Numbered from the stretch's first letter, positions 1 through 8,371 are shown. The stretch is DNA of 55,367 nucleotides from an uncultured bacterium (GCA_945869305.1 CAMBOH010000004.1:1-55367); one strand, 5' to 3'. The notes: generated by a model not told the origin, from the sequence alone. Translations and numbers: made by a program.

Positions 1-49
1 CCACGCGCGAGTTCATCTTCTTTTGTTTACTTCCACCTTTTTTAGCCAT
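1..49 (-). CDS. exbD: Second ExbD/TolR-type protein, N-terminus only
   Basis: Only the first 16 codons are in the window, beginning at an ATG whose complement lies at 47-49; the gene runs off the left edge. The visible peptide is MAKKGGSKQKKMNSRV, a lysine-rich cytoplasmic leader like those before the single membrane helix of ExbD proteins. It starts 13 bases after the stop of the exbD gene at 63-671 and on the same strand, which matches the exbB-exbD-exbD order common in Bacteroidales, usually followed by tonB. The assignment rests mainly on context because the membrane helix is not in view. Confidence 0.6.
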   Translation of the reverse strand, partial: MAKKGGSKQKKMNSRV

Positions 50-62
50 AACTGTGTAATGT

Positions 63-671
63 TTAATCCTCTACGCCTTTGAGAGAGGTGATGAGATTGT
101 AACGGTTCTCTTCAATCTCGCGCAGAGAGTCCATAACTCGTTTGATTACGGCGTAGGAAGTAGACTTGTCGGCCTTGATGGCCACGCGCATACTTTCGCC
201 ACACGCCTCGCGGGCTGTGCTTACCCAAGTCTTCAACTCATTGTTTACGCTGTCGCAAGGAATGCCTGCTTCTTTGCTCTTGGTGAGGAGTTCGTTCTTC
301 ACGTCCGATGCGAGCCAGCCCTTCATGGTGTTGAGCGGCGTGCCGAAGGTAGGTGCTTGCGCGAAGATTTCCACTTCTTCAGGAGTGAGGCTCAGCTTGC
401 CTGCCTCGTTCATGGCATTGGCGAGTTTGCGAAGGCCGTCGGGCGAGTCCATGGTCATGAACACCTTACCGCCTTTTTCGACAAAGATCGTGAGGAGGTT
501 GTTGGCAGGAATCTTGATTTCAGATACCGAACCCGGTGTGTTGACCTTGACGGGCTCTTCCTTGACAAAAGTGGCAGTCAGCATAAAGAAGGTAAGCAGC
601 AGGACCATGACATCGCTCATAGGCGTCATGTCTATGAACGTATCTTGTTTTTTGACTTTAAAACGTCCCAT
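63..671 (-). CDS. exbD: Biopolymer transport protein ExbD/TolR family
   Basis: A 202-residue inner-membrane protein with a short cytoplasmic N-terminus, one membrane helix at about residues 20-37 and a periplasmic remainder. The segment DMTPMSDVMVLLLTFFML carries the family's conserved aspartate (Asp19 of SDV), which takes part in proton translocation with ExbB. The protein is longer than the usual 130-150 residues because of an insertion around residues 90-150 in the periplasmic part, as seen in Bacteroidales paralogues. It lies 24 bases after exbB and 13 bases before another ExbD start, so the three genes are probably one operon. With TonB these proteins power outer-membrane transporters such as the SusC proteins at the other end of the window. 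Confidence 0.9.
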   Translation of the reverse strand: MGRFKVKKQDTFIDMTPMSDVMVLLLTFFMLTATFVKEEPVKVNTPGSVSEIKIPANNLLTIFVEKGGKVFMTMDSPDGLRKLANAMNEAGKLSLTPEEVEIFAQAPTFGTPLNTMKGWLASDVKNELLTKSKEAGIPCDSVNNELKTWVSTAREACGESMRVAIKADKSTSYAVIKRVMDSLREIEENRYNLITSLKGVED

Positions 672-695
672 GTCTTAAATACCTTGTTTATGCGA

Positions 696-1568
696 TTAGT
701 GAGTTGCAGAGAAAGTTTCTACGATGGTGAAACCTACTTCGTCGAGTGAGAAGGTGAGGCGGTCAATCTTGTTGGTGTAGTAGTTGTAGGCGATAACGGC
801 GAGTGCACCGGTTGCGATACCCGAAGCCGTGTTTACAAGTGCCTCAGAGATACCCGTTGAGAGGGCTGCGGAGTCAGCACCACCATCGCCGCTGGCCATT
901 GCCGAGAACGACTTGATCATACCCAACACCGTACCGAACAGACCGGTCAGTGTACCGAGGGTTACGATAGAACCGATGATGGGCAGGTTCTCCTGCATCA
1001 TAGGCATTTCGAGGGCAGTGGCCTCTTCGAGTTCCTTCTGGATGGAGAGAATCTTCTGTTCCTTGGTCAGGATGGTGTTCTCTTCCATTTCCTTGTACTT
1101 CTTGAGGGTTGCGCCTACCACGTTGGCTACAGAACCGCGCTGCTTGTCGCAAATCTGCTGGGCCTTAGCCATGTCGTTCTGCTTGAGAGCGACCTTGATG
1201 TCGGCAACGAACTTCGTGAGGCTGGTGCGACCGTAGGCGTTGCGGATGGCGAAGAAGCGCTCGATGGCGAGAGCTACAACGGTGATGAGGAGGGTCCAGA
1301 TGATAGGTACAACGAAACCACCTTTGTAAACCGTACCCATCAGGTTGGCGGGCTCAAGTGAAATCTCATCGGGGGTGAGGAACGAGAAGGCGTAGCCGGT
1401 CTCGGGACCTCCCTTGAAGTTGGAGATGCTGCCGAAGCCGAAGAGGTAGATGGCCACTGCAATCAAGGCGCAGACGATGATTACAGAAAGACCAGACTTG
1501 ATGCCGGTGAAACCTTGGGATTGTTTCTTGGGGGCACTTTTGGGTGCATTAGCATTTGTAGTTGCCAT
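696..1568 (-). CDS. exbB: MotA/TolQ/ExbB proton channel family protein
   Basis: A 290-residue inner-membrane protein. A hydrophobic segment lies near residues 28-46, a second at about 88-105 (FVVPIIWTLLITVVALAIER), and the paired TolQ/ExbB helices at about 195-215 and 240-262, with the glycine-rich stretch IGSIVTLGTLTGLFGTVLGM typical of the channel core. The first helix plus a periplasmic loop before the canonical domain is the Bacteroidetes form of ExbB. It is the first gene of the leftward exbB-exbD-exbD unit and has a good promoter 92 bases upstream. It forms the pentameric proton channel that drives TonB. Confidence 0.92.
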   Translation of the reverse strand: MATTNANAPKSAPKKQSQGFTGIKSGLSVIIVCALIAVAIYLFGFGSISNFKGGPETGYAFSFLTPDEISLEPANLMGTVYKGGFVVPIIWTLLITVVALAIERFFAIRNAYGRTSLTKFVADIKVALKQNDMAKAQQICDKQRGSVANVVGATLKKYKEMEENTILTKEQKILSIQKELEEATALEMPMMQENLPIIGSIVTLGTLTGLFGTVLGMIKSFSAMASGDGGADSAALSTGISEALVNTASGIATGALAVIAYNYYTNKIDRLTFSLDEVGFTIVETFSATH

Positions 1569-1659
1569 TGTTGTAAAGATTTAGTTTGTAGAAATTGATA
1601 GTTATTGGTTTTCAGTGATTTGCCACATTGGCATTGCATTCTGATTCTTTACGACGTGG

Positions 1660-1692
1660 CAAAGATATATATTTTAGTGTAAAGTGAGCAAA
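1660..1692 (-). promoter_or_regulatory. Promoter of exbB operon
   Basis: Reading leftward, TTTG (complement of 1689-1692) is followed after 21 bases by TATCTTTG (complement of 1660-1667). This is a full match to the Bacteroidetes sigma-ABfr promoter. The start site would be near 1653, giving a leader of about 85 bases. Confidence 0.75.
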
Positions 1693-2100
1693 TTAGATGT
1701 AGTTTTTTTTGCAGTGCTGCGTTTTTGCCCGCGTGTGGCGCGAGTGGGCTCCCCTGCATCCGACACACACATGGACCGTTGAAGGGTGTTTTCCCGCATG
1801 TTGCGCGAGTGGCCTCTCTTTTCTGTAAAGAAAATCTTCTTCTGTTCTTCCTTTCTCCTTATACGTATTCTTATTGTTGCTGTTTGTCGTGCTGTTTGTC
1901 GTGCGGTTTCCGATGGTTATCCACAAAAAACTTTTGAGTCTTCAAAGCTTTTCGGGTGGAGTGGAGGGCTGCGGACGACTGCTTCTTCAGATGGCTGTAA
2001 CGTATGTGTTCCAGCAGGTTCCAGCATGCGATGTGTGGCTATGTCTGGAGAGAAGGAAGAGGGGAATTTCGCGTGCTTGCGCGTCGTGCTATTTGTCGTG
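1693..2100. repeat. Gene-free stretch with short degenerate direct repeats
   Basis: No credible gene is visible between the exbB promoter and the stop of the acyltransferase gene. A 12-bp unit, GCTGTTTGTCGT, occurs twice in tandem at 1879-1902. Its variant GCTATTTGTCGT occurs twice at 2088-2111, with a partial unit before it. A looser repeat pair around the shared core GCGCGAGTGG lies near 1737-1747 and 1803-1813. The second array overlaps the stop codon of the acyltransferase gene. Confidence 0.55.
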
Positions 2101-3174
2101 CTATTTGTCGTGCGGGTTTTCTGTGTCCTCCGGTGCGTTTCCGGTCTGTTCCCGACGGCCTGCCGGCTCTGCTTTGACCGTCAGTCTGAAGGGCAAGAGG
2201 GGACGTAGTTTGTCGATGAGGATGCAGGCCAGACCGATGCCGGCGAGCGTGAGGACGAAGGTGAGCAGGCAGACGACACCGTCGGTGTGTTGCCAGAGGT
2301 AGCGGCAAAGCTGTTTGTAGTCGTTGCGCAGGAAGGGGCTGTTGTGGATGAGGTAGATGGCAAAGCTGGAGCCGGCTAACCAGTTGACTGCGCGGCTGGT
2401 GAAGCGTAGCTGTACGAAGCAGAGCAGCAGGCTGAGCGAGGAGAGGATGATGAGGGGCGAGTTGTACTTCAGACACAGCGGTTCGCAGGGGAACCGGTAG
2501 CGGATGGTAAGGCAATAGAGCCCTGTGAGCAGCAGGGTAGTGAGCAGGTAGGCTGCGGCGTAGTGTCGGGCTGCATAGCGCTTCCAGCCAGTGGCGTGCA
2601 GGCGGACGTAGCGTGCCAGCAGGTAGAGGCCGATGAAGGAGAGGGTGGAGTAGCCGCAGTCGTAGTTGGCAAAGTCGCGGAAGGTGCCGTAGACTAACTG
2701 CAGGCCCAGATAGAGCAGTGTGAAGCGTAGAAGCTGCCGGGGGGCGGCCTGGGCGATGAAGGCATTCAGCGGTTTGGCCAGCAGATAGAGCAGCAGGTAG
2801 GCCGGCACAAACCACCAGCCGCCACCCAGGCACAGTGTATCTACCACCAGGTCGGCTGGCGGCAGCTCGCCGTGGTATGCCGCATAGGCGAGGAAGGTGA
2901 CGGCTGCGGCAAACAGCACCTGTGTCAGCAGTCTGCTTGCGCCGCGCCAGCTGGGGTTGATGCCGAACCATCCCGAAATGAGCACAAAGACGTTGACGGC
3001 CACCAGACATCCCTCTTCGAGGAACAGGCGCAGGATGGCGGGCAGGGGGTCGCTCTCCAATTGGGTGGCAGTGGGTACACCCAGCGAATAGAAGTTGGCG
3101 TGCAGGGCCAGCACGAAGAACATGGCCAGCAGCCGCAGGGCTTCCATGTTGGATTGTCGGATGGTCGGGGACAT
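2101..3174 (-). CDS. Acyltransferase family 3 membrane protein
   Basis: A 357-residue polytopic membrane protein of the acyltransferase-3 family, which transfers acetyl or other acyl groups to sugars of surface polysaccharides, peptidoglycan or lipids. The N-terminus has the family signature (RQSNMEALRLLAMFFVLALHANF), including the arginine-leucine and histidine residues of the first helix. About ten hydrophobic segments follow. The first ATG is chosen because the RQSN-ELLR block must be included. It lies downstream of a terminator that ends the preceding leftward unit, so it probably has its own promoter. Its stop codon TAG sits inside a 12-bp tandem repeat, with a second in-frame TAG one unit later. 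The substrate cannot be inferred. Confidence 0.85.
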   Translation of the reverse strand: MSPTIRQSNMEALRLLAMFFVLALHANFYSLGVPTATQLESDPLPAILRLFLEEGCLVAVNVFVLISGWFGINPSWRGASRLLTQVLFAAAVTFLAYAAYHGELPPADLVVDTLCLGGGWWFVPAYLLLYLLAKPLNAFIAQAAPRQLLRFTLLYLGLQLVYGTFRDFANYDCGYSTLSFIGLYLLARYVRLHATGWKRYAARHYAAAYLLTTLLLTGLYCLTIRYRFPCEPLCLKYNSPLIILSSLSLLLCFVQLRFTSRAVNWLAGSSFAIYLIHNSPFLRNDYKQLCRYLWQHTDGVVCLLTFVLTLAGIGLACILIDKLRPLLPFRLTVKAEPAGRREQTGNAPEDTENPHDK

Positions 3175-3195
3175 GGGCGGATAGGTGATGGGAGG

Positions 3196-3243
3196 TTTTA
3201 AAAAAGAGGATGGCGGGCAGCCTGCAAAGCTGCGCCCGCCATC
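3196..3243 (-). terminator. Terminator after the coiled-coil lipoprotein gene
   Basis: On the minus strand a GC-rich stem (GATGGCGGGCGCAGC with GCTGCCCGCCATC, small internal bulge, loop about 7) is followed by a run rich in T (complement of 3196-3207). It starts 22 bases after the stop at 3266. Confidence 0.8.
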
Positions 3244-3265
3244 CAGGTGTCAGGTTTGGGGGTGT

Positions 3266-4153
3266 TTACTTGTCAATCTTCATGCTGCCAGAGCCTATCA
3301 TCTGGCCGTCGGCAAAGATGTAGGCCGTGTAGCTGCCTGCTCCGAGGAATTCAGATACAGGCACATAGAGCGTGACGTGCGTTTCCTGTCCTGTATATTC
3401 CACGTTCTTGGCGGCAGAGTAGGAGATGGTGCGGTTCTCGTAGCTGAAGCGGCCCGACTCTCCCACCACCTGCTGGTTGGGCTTGAGCAGACGGACGTAG
3501 ACCGTGCGGTTGCCTGCCTGTGCGGTCACGTTGCGTGTGATGGCAAAAGACACGCTGAAGCGCGTGATGTCCTTGCTGCGCTTGGCCACCTTTCCGTTCT
3601 TCTTGATCGGTGTGACCGTAATGCCTGTGGCATTCAGCTGGGCCGCAATGGCCACCCGCTCATTGAGCTGCGTGTTCTGGTCCTTGATGTTGGAGTTCTC
3701 GGCACGCTGGCGTTCGGCATCGGCCAGAGCCTGGTCGCGTTCGCCGATGAGTGCCATGTTGAGCTGTTGCAGCGAGTCGACTTGGCGTATGTAGTCGCGC
3801 AGTACGGCCCTCACGGTGGCCAGTTCGCGCTTGAGGCGCAGAATCTCGGCCGAGCTGTTGGCCTTGGTGTGCTTCAGTTCTTTCAGCAAGGCTTCGGCGC
3901 GGGCCTGTTCCTCGTTCAGCCGGGCCATGAGCGAGTCGTCGCGTACGTTCTTTTTCAGTTCGCCGTATTGGCTGGCAAATTCGGCATACTGGTTCTCCAT
4001 CTCGCGCTTGTCGAGTTCGGCGAGTTGGCGGAGTTCTTCCAGTTCCTTCTCCTTGTCGGCCAGTTTCTTGGCGTCGCCGTTGCATCCCATGAGCAGGGAG
4101 CTGGCCAGTGCCACGATGAGCAGGCCGACAGCAAGTGAAATGTTTTTCTTCAT
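3266..4153 (-). CDS. Coiled-coil lipoprotein, function unknown
   Basis: A 295-residue protein starting at the ATG at 4153; a longer reading from 4183 would place ten residues before the signal peptide. The N-terminus is a lipoprotein signal (MKKNISLAVGLLIVALASSLLMGC, lipid cysteine near residue 24). Residues about 30-165 form a charged heptad-rich coiled coil (KEKELEELRQLAELDKRE and onward). The C-terminal part, about 180-295, looks like a beta-rich domain ending SYTAYIFADGQMIGSGSMKI. It starts 39 bases after ilvE and ends at a terminator, so it is probably cotranscribed with ilvE. It may be an envelope-spanning or periplasmic scaffold; no enzymatic motif is visible. Confidence 0.75.
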   Translation of the reverse strand: MKKNISLAVGLLIVALASSLLMGCNGDAKKLADKEKELEELRQLAELDKREMENQYAEFASQYGELKKNVRDDSLMARLNEEQARAEALLKELKHTKANSSAEILRLKRELATVRAVLRDYIRQVDSLQQLNMALIGERDQALADAERQRAENSNIKDQNTQLNERVAIAAQLNATGITVTPIKKNGKVAKRSKDITRFSVSFAITRNVTAQAGNRTVYVRLLKPNQQVVGESGRFSYENRTISYSAAKNVEYTGQETHVTLYVPVSEFLGAGSYTAYIFADGQMIGSGSMKIDK

Positions 4154-4192
4154 AGGTTGTCGGATGGAGGGTTGTAGCGGCACGCCATGGCT

Positions 4193-5215
4193 TTATTCGA
4201 TGACCGTCACCCAGCCGTGGAGGTCGGGTTCGGTGCCGTATTGGATGGCGCGGAGCTTGTTGTAGAGTTTTTCCGAGATGGGTCCGGGCTTTCCGTCCTT
4301 GGCAATGACGTAGCTCTTGTGGTTCGCCAGGTCATCGATTTTGCGAATAGGGCTGATTACGGCAGCCGTGCCGCATGCTCCGGCCTCATCGAAGGTTTCG
4401 AGTTCTTCTTCGGGTATGGGTCGCACTTCCACTTCCAGTCCCAGGTCGAGCGCGAGCTGCTGGAGGCTGCGGTTGGTGATGGAGGGCAGAATCGAGGTCG
4501 ATTTCGGCGTGATGTACTTGCCGTCCTTGATGCCGAAGAAGTTGGCTGCGCCACATTCGTCGATATACTTCTTTTCGCGGGCGTCCAGATAGAACTCCGA
4601 GGCGTAGCCGGCTTCGTGGGCAATCTGGTTGGCCTTGAGGCTGGCTGCATAGTTGCCGCCCACCTTGTAGCGGCCGGTGCCGAGCGGTGCGGCGCGGTCG
4701 TATTCGCGGATGATGACATAGTCATTGGTGGCAAAGCCGCCGCGGAAGTACGGGCCTACAGGCGAAACGAAGATCATGAACAGGTATTCGTCGGCGGGGT
4801 GAACGCCCACTTGTGCGCCTGTGCCGATGAGCAGCGGGCGGATGTAGAGCGAGGCACCGCTTTCGTAGGGCGGGATGAACCGTTCGTTCAGCTTGACCAC
4901 CTTGCGTACCATCTCTTCGAACAGTTCGGTGGGTAGTTCGGGCATCATGATGCCGCGGCAGGTGCTTTGCAGGCGTTCGGCATTGTCCTTCACGCGGAAG
5001 GCGCGGATTTTGCCGTCGGGGCAGCGAAAGGCCTTCAGGCCCTCGAACGCTTCCTGGCCGTAGTGGAGTGCGGTGGCAGCGATGTGTATGTTGATGATTT
5101 CGGAAGAGGAGACTTCCACTTCGCCCCATTGGCCGTTGCGGTAGTAGCAGCGGACATTGTAGTCGGTTGGCATGTAGCCGAACTTCAGATTAGCCCAGTC
5201 AATATTCTGCATCAT
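4193..5215 (-). CDS. ilvE: Branched-chain amino acid aminotransferase
   Basis: A 340-residue fold-type IV PLP enzyme that makes leucine, isoleucine and valine from their 2-oxo acids with glutamate as donor. The substrate-binding segment HYGQEAFEGLKAFR is at about residues 51-64. The PLP lysine is Lys184 in GRYKVGGNYAAS, as in the long (eukaryote-like) BCAT subgroup, and the segment EAGACGTAAVISPI near residue 275 binds the cofactor phosphate. Two adjacent ATG codons can start the protein. A good promoter lies 36 bases upstream. The coiled-coil lipoprotein gene follows closely in the same unit. Confidence 0.95.
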   Translation of the reverse strand: MMQNIDWANLKFGYMPTDYNVRCYYRNGQWGEVEVSSSEIINIHIAATALHYGQEAFEGLKAFRCPDGKIRAFRVKDNAERLQSTCRGIMMPELPTELFEEMVRKVVKLNERFIPPYESGASLYIRPLLIGTGAQVGVHPADEYLFMIFVSPVGPYFRGGFATNDYVIIREYDRAAPLGTGRYKVGGNYAASLKANQIAHEAGYASEFYLDAREKKYIDECGAANFFGIKDGKYITPKSTSILPSITNRSLQQLALDLGLEVEVRPIPEEELETFDEAGACGTAAVISPIRKIDDLANHKSYVIAKDGKPGPISEKLYNKLRAIQYGTEPDLHGWVTVIE

Positions 5216-5250
5216 GCAATCTAAGTTTAATTGTTATGTGATTCCGGTGG

Positions 5251-5283
5251 CAAATGTATACAAAATCTGCGAGATTCGGCAAA
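5251..5283 (-). promoter_or_regulatory. Promoter of ilvE
   Basis: On the minus strand TTTG (complement of 5280-5283) is followed after 21 bases by TACATTTG (complement of 5251-5258), a full match to the Bacteroidetes promoter. The expected start site is near 5244, giving a short leader of about 30 bases. Confidence 0.75.
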
Positions 5284-5434
5284 GACAGGCTGAATAACCT
5301 CATTTCTTCTGGCAAAAGTCAGTGTCGGATGGGGTGATTGTCTCCGGGACAGCGCAATCAGGTGTCACGTAGGAGCTTTAGGTGGCTGGCGCTCGGACTC
5401 CCGGAGCGTGTCGGACTCGCGGAACAGGTACGTA

Positions 5435-5478
5435 AAACTCTCCGGCAGAAGGCTGTTGCGCCCTGTGCCGGAGAGTTT
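5435..5478 (-). terminator. Probable terminator of glmM
   Basis: A perfect 12-bp stem (AAACTCTCCGGC with GCCGGAGAGTTT) encloses a 20-base loop 23 bases after the glmM stop. Leftward it is followed by only four T residues, so termination strength is uncertain. Confidence 0.5.
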
Positions 5479-5501
5479 GCGGAATATGGGAGACGGGTTC
5501 G

Positions 5502-6863
5502 CTATGCGCGGAAGCCGCACGAGTCGATGGCATCGGTCACAATCTTGATGCACTTGCGGCAGGTTTCGGTGTCGGCCGCTTCGGCCATGACGCGGATGAG
5601 AGGTTCTGTGCCCGATTCGCGCACCAGCATACGGCCGTTGCCATCAAGCGCGGCTTCGGCACGTTCGACAGCCTGCTTGACGAGCGGAGCATTCATGACG
5701 ATGCGCTTGTCGGTGACGCGCACGTTTTCGAGCACCTGCGGATAAATCTTGACAGGGGCAGCCAGTTCGGCCAGCGACTTTTTGGTGGCCAGCATCACCT
5801 CCATCATCTTCAGGCTCGTGAGGATGCCGTCGCCCGTGGAGGCATATTTCGAGAAGATGATGTGGCCCGACTGCTCGCCGCCCACCGTGTTGTGGTGAGC
5901 CGCCATGTAGTCGTAGACGTTCTTGTCGCCCACGGCGGTCTTGGCATAGCCGATGCCCAGTTCGTCGAGAGCCTTGAAGAGGCCGAGGTTCGACATCACG
6001 GTAGCCACCACCTCGTTGTCCCGCAGCTTGCCGCGCTCTTTGCGGTAGCGGGCGTAGATGTACATGATCTTGTCGCCGTCCACCACGTTGCCGTTTTCGT
6101 CAACACAGAGGCAGCGGTCGGCGTCACCGTCGTAGGCAAAGCCCGCGTCGAGCTTGTTTTCCACGACAAAGCGTTGCAGCCCTTCGATGTGTGTGCTGCC
6201 GGCATTGTTGTTGATGTTGATGCCGTTGGGCTCGGCATTGATGACATAGGTCTTGGCGCCGAGCGCATTGAACACCGCCGGCGCAATGTTCCAGGAGCTG
6301 CCGTTGGCACAGTCGAGGGCGATGCGCTTGCCCTTGAAGGAATAGAGGCCCAGCGAGATGAGGTAGCCCATGTAGCGGTTGCGGCCCGAAATGTAGTCGA
6401 CCGTTTCGCCGATGTCAGCCCCAGTGGCATAGGGAGGGATGCCGGCCCGACCGTCCAGGAAGGATTCGACCTTGGCGATGGTCTCGTCGTCCATCTTCTC
6501 GCCCTGGTCATTGATGAGCTTGATGCCATTGTCACAGAAGGGGTTGTGGCTGGCCGAGATCATGATGCCGCAGTCAAAGGAGTCGGCCTTGGTGATGTAG
6601 GCCACGGAGGGCGTGGTCGTCACGTGCAGCAGGTAAGCATCCGCTCCCGAGGAGGTGATGCCTGCCGCCAAGGCATATTCGAGCATGTAAGACGAGCGGC
6701 GGGTGTCCTTGCCGATTACGATGCGTGCATGGCTTCCGGGCTTGTCCTGGTGGTTCTGGTTGAAATACCAGCCTAAATAGCGTCCGATCTTGAAGGCGTG
6801 TTTAGCGGTAAGTGTGACATTGGCTTCGCCTCTGAAGCCGTCGGTTCCGAAATACTTTCCCAT
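5502..6863 (-). CDS. glmM: Phosphoglucosamine mutase
   Basis: A 453-residue member of the alpha-D-phosphohexomutase family. It interconverts glucosamine-6-phosphate and glucosamine-1-phosphate on the way to UDP-GlcNAc for peptidoglycan and lipopolysaccharide. The phosphoserine loop is MISASHNP with catalytic Ser105, the metal-binding loop is YDGDADRC near residue 245, and the phosphate-binding loop is RESGTEPLIRVM near residue 420. N-terminal FGTDGFRG is the GlmM form, which favours GlmM over phosphomannomutase. It is a single-gene unit with its own promoter and a probable terminator. Confidence 0.92.
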   Translation of the reverse strand: MGKYFGTDGFRGEANVTLTAKHAFKIGRYLGWYFNQNHQDKPGSHARIVIGKDTRRSSYMLEYALAAGITSSGADAYLLHVTTTPSVAYITKADSFDCGIMISASHNPFCDNGIKLINDQGEKMDDETIAKVESFLDGRAGIPPYATGADIGETVDYISGRNRYMGYLISLGLYSFKGKRIALDCANGSSWNIAPAVFNALGAKTYVINAEPNGININNNAGSTHIEGLQRFVVENKLDAGFAYDGDADRCLCVDENGNVVDGDKIMYIYARYRKERGKLRDNEVVATVMSNLGLFKALDELGIGYAKTAVGDKNVYDYMAAHHNTVGGEQSGHIIFSKYASTGDGILTSLKMMEVMLATKKSLAELAAPVKIYPQVLENVRVTDKRIVMNAPLVKQAVERAEAALDGNGRMLVRESGTEPLIRVMAEAADTETCRKCIKIVTDAIDSCGFRA

Positions 6864-6941
6864 TGTGTTTATACAGTTAAGTTGTTGATAGTGCAGTGTA
6901 GGTGTGGCCGATCGTCGCCTTGCCTATGGCTTTGGTGCGTG

Positions 6942-6971
6942 CAAAAGTAGGGATTTTTGCATACGAAGCAA
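6942..6971 (-). promoter_or_regulatory. Promoter of glmM
   Basis: Leftward TTG (complement of 6969-6971), 19 bases, then TACTTTTG (complement of 6942-6949). The leader would be about 70 bases. Confidence 0.7.
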
Positions 6972-7079
6972 CATCTTTGTCCTTTTTTCTTGGTGTGCCG
7001 GCCCGGCTTTGTGTGGCTTCATCTTCACCGGGGCGGCATATTCTTCTGTCTGAAAGAGGCATATTTCATGGTTATTATG

Positions 7080-7087
7080 TACTTTTG
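7080..7087 (+). promoter_or_regulatory. Probable -7 box for the DUF554 gene
   Basis: TACTTTTG fits the Bacteroidetes -7 element and lies 49 bases before the ATG at 7136. No convincing -33 TTG is seen at the right distance. Confidence 0.5.
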
Positions 7088-7135
7088 CTTCGCGAAGCAG
7101 TAGTAACCGATGCTTATTCTTATATCAACCAAAAC

Positions 7136-7825
7136 ATGTACGCAATTATCATCAATGCTGTGGCCGTGGTGGTGGGTTCTGCCATCGGGGCACTCTTCAG
7201 GCGGGGTATCAGTGAGAAATATATCAACGTGCTCAACACGGCCATGGGTCTTTGTGCCTTGGTGCTGGGCAGCAAGGTAGCCATGGAGAACATGCAAAAG
7301 TCCAACTACCCGGTGCTCTTCATCTTCTGTCTGTCGTTGGGCGGTCTGGTAGGCACTGTGCTGAAGCTGGACCAGCGCATGGAACGTGCCACCAAGCGTA
7401 TCTCGACCACGAATCTGGCCGAAGGAATCACCACCGGCGTGCTGTTGTGCTGTGTGGGTACGCTGGCCATGATGGGTCCGGTGATGAGTGCGCTGTATGG
7501 CGACAACACCTACTTGATGACGGCGGCCACCCTGAACCTCGTGACGATGATTGTGCTGGCCTCTTCCTACGGCTTCGGAACGGCGGTCACGGCCATTGTC
7601 GTATTTGTGTGGATGTCCTCGATCTATGGCATCGCTCTGGTGTCGAAGACGTTCATCTCTGAAGAGCTGATCTGCGAAGTGTCGTTGGTGGGCGGCATCC
7701 TCATTGCCGCTTCGGGTCTGGGTGTGCTCCACATCAAGGACTGCAAGACCATCAACCTGCTTCCGGCCCTGGTCATGCCCATGGTGTATTTTGCCCTGAA
7801 GGCCCTGTTAGGCTATATACTTTGA
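7136..7825 (+). CDS. DUF554 family membrane protein
   Basis: A 229-residue integral membrane protein with about seven hydrophobic segments. The start at 7136 (MYAIIINAVAVVVGSAIGALF) is chosen because DUF554 proteins begin with this first helix and glycine-rich turn; the open frame continues upstream but that part is not like the family and overlaps the promoter. The conserved block GEGITTGVLLCCVG-like (here AEGITTGVLLCCVGTLAMMGP) is near residues 100-120. DUF554 proteins are often described as putative membrane transporters, without a proven substrate. The thioredoxin gene follows after 64 bases. Confidence 0.85.
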   Translation: MYAIIINAVAVVVGSAIGALFRRGISEKYINVLNTAMGLCALVLGSKVAMENMQKSNYPVLFIFCLSLGGLVGTVLKLDQRMERATKRISTTNLAEGITTGVLLCCVGTLAMMGPVMSALYGDNTYLMTAATLNLVTMIVLASSYGFGTAVTAIVVFVWMSSIYGIALVSKTFISEELICEVSLVGGILIAASGLGVLHIKDCKTINLLPALVMPMVYFALKALLGYIL

Positions 7826-7889
7826 CGTGCCGGGCCTCCCTGTGTGTGGAGGTTGCGGCTAAGGTCCCTATTTCATATCAATTCTAACC

Positions 7890-8192
7890 ATGGAAACATT
7901 CAAGGACGTTATCGCGGGCGACCAGCTTGTTCTGGTCGACTTCTATGCCACCTGGTGTCAGCCGTGCAAGATGATGCACCCCATTCTGACGCAGGTGAAG
8001 GACGTGTTGGGAAGCAGCATCCGCATCATCAAGGTCGATGTCGACAAGTACGGTGAAACGGCCAGCCTGTACCGGGTGCAGTCTGTGCCCACGCTGATGC
8101 TGTTCAGGCGGGGCGAAGTGCTTTGGCGAACGAGCGGCGTGGTGCAGAAAGCCGACCTGCTGGCTACGATAGACCCCTTCCTGACCCGCTGA
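7890..8192 (+). CDS. Thioredoxin-family protein
   Basis: A 100-residue single-domain thioredoxin fold, with LVDFYATWCQPCKMMHPIL at about residues 14-32. Cys23 and Cys26 form the redox pair in WCQPC; glutamine replaces the usual glycine of WCGPC. The cis-proline segment SVPTLMLFRRGE is near residue 70. There is no signal peptide, so it acts in the cytoplasm. It probably forms a two-gene unit with the DUF554 gene and ends before a strong hairpin. It is a thioredoxin-like reductant; whether it is the main TrxA cannot be told. Confidence 0.88.
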   Translation: METFKDVIAGDQLVLVDFYATWCQPCKMMHPILTQVKDVLGSSIRIIKVDVDKYGETASLYRVQSVPTLMLFRRGEVLWRTSGVVQKADLLATIDPFLTR

Positions 8193-8289
8193 GCTGCATG
8201 TGGGAGGCGGCAGGTTGCCGGTGAGCCGACAGCCACGGTCGCATCTCCCGACCACAGCCTACCCTTCGTTCTCTCTGAGAATTATCGGG

Positions 8290-8340
8290 AAACAGGCTGA
8301 AGGGTTTGACTTTTAAACCCTTCAGCCTGTTTCAGCTTTT
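8290..8340 (+). terminator. Terminator after thioredoxin gene
   Basis: A perfect 18-bp stem (8290-8307 with 8315-8332) with a 7-base loop is followed by CAGCTTTTT. It lies about 100 bases after the thioredoxin stop. The T run is offset by four bases. Confidence 0.75.
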
Positions 8341-8371
8341 TGGGCGAACGTAAATTACCGCGAATGGTCGT

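Noticed and set aside
1786-2208. Small rightward open frames between exbB and the acyltransferase gene
   Set aside because: Low-complexity content, cysteine-rich translation and overlap with short repeats; no recognisable start or homology.
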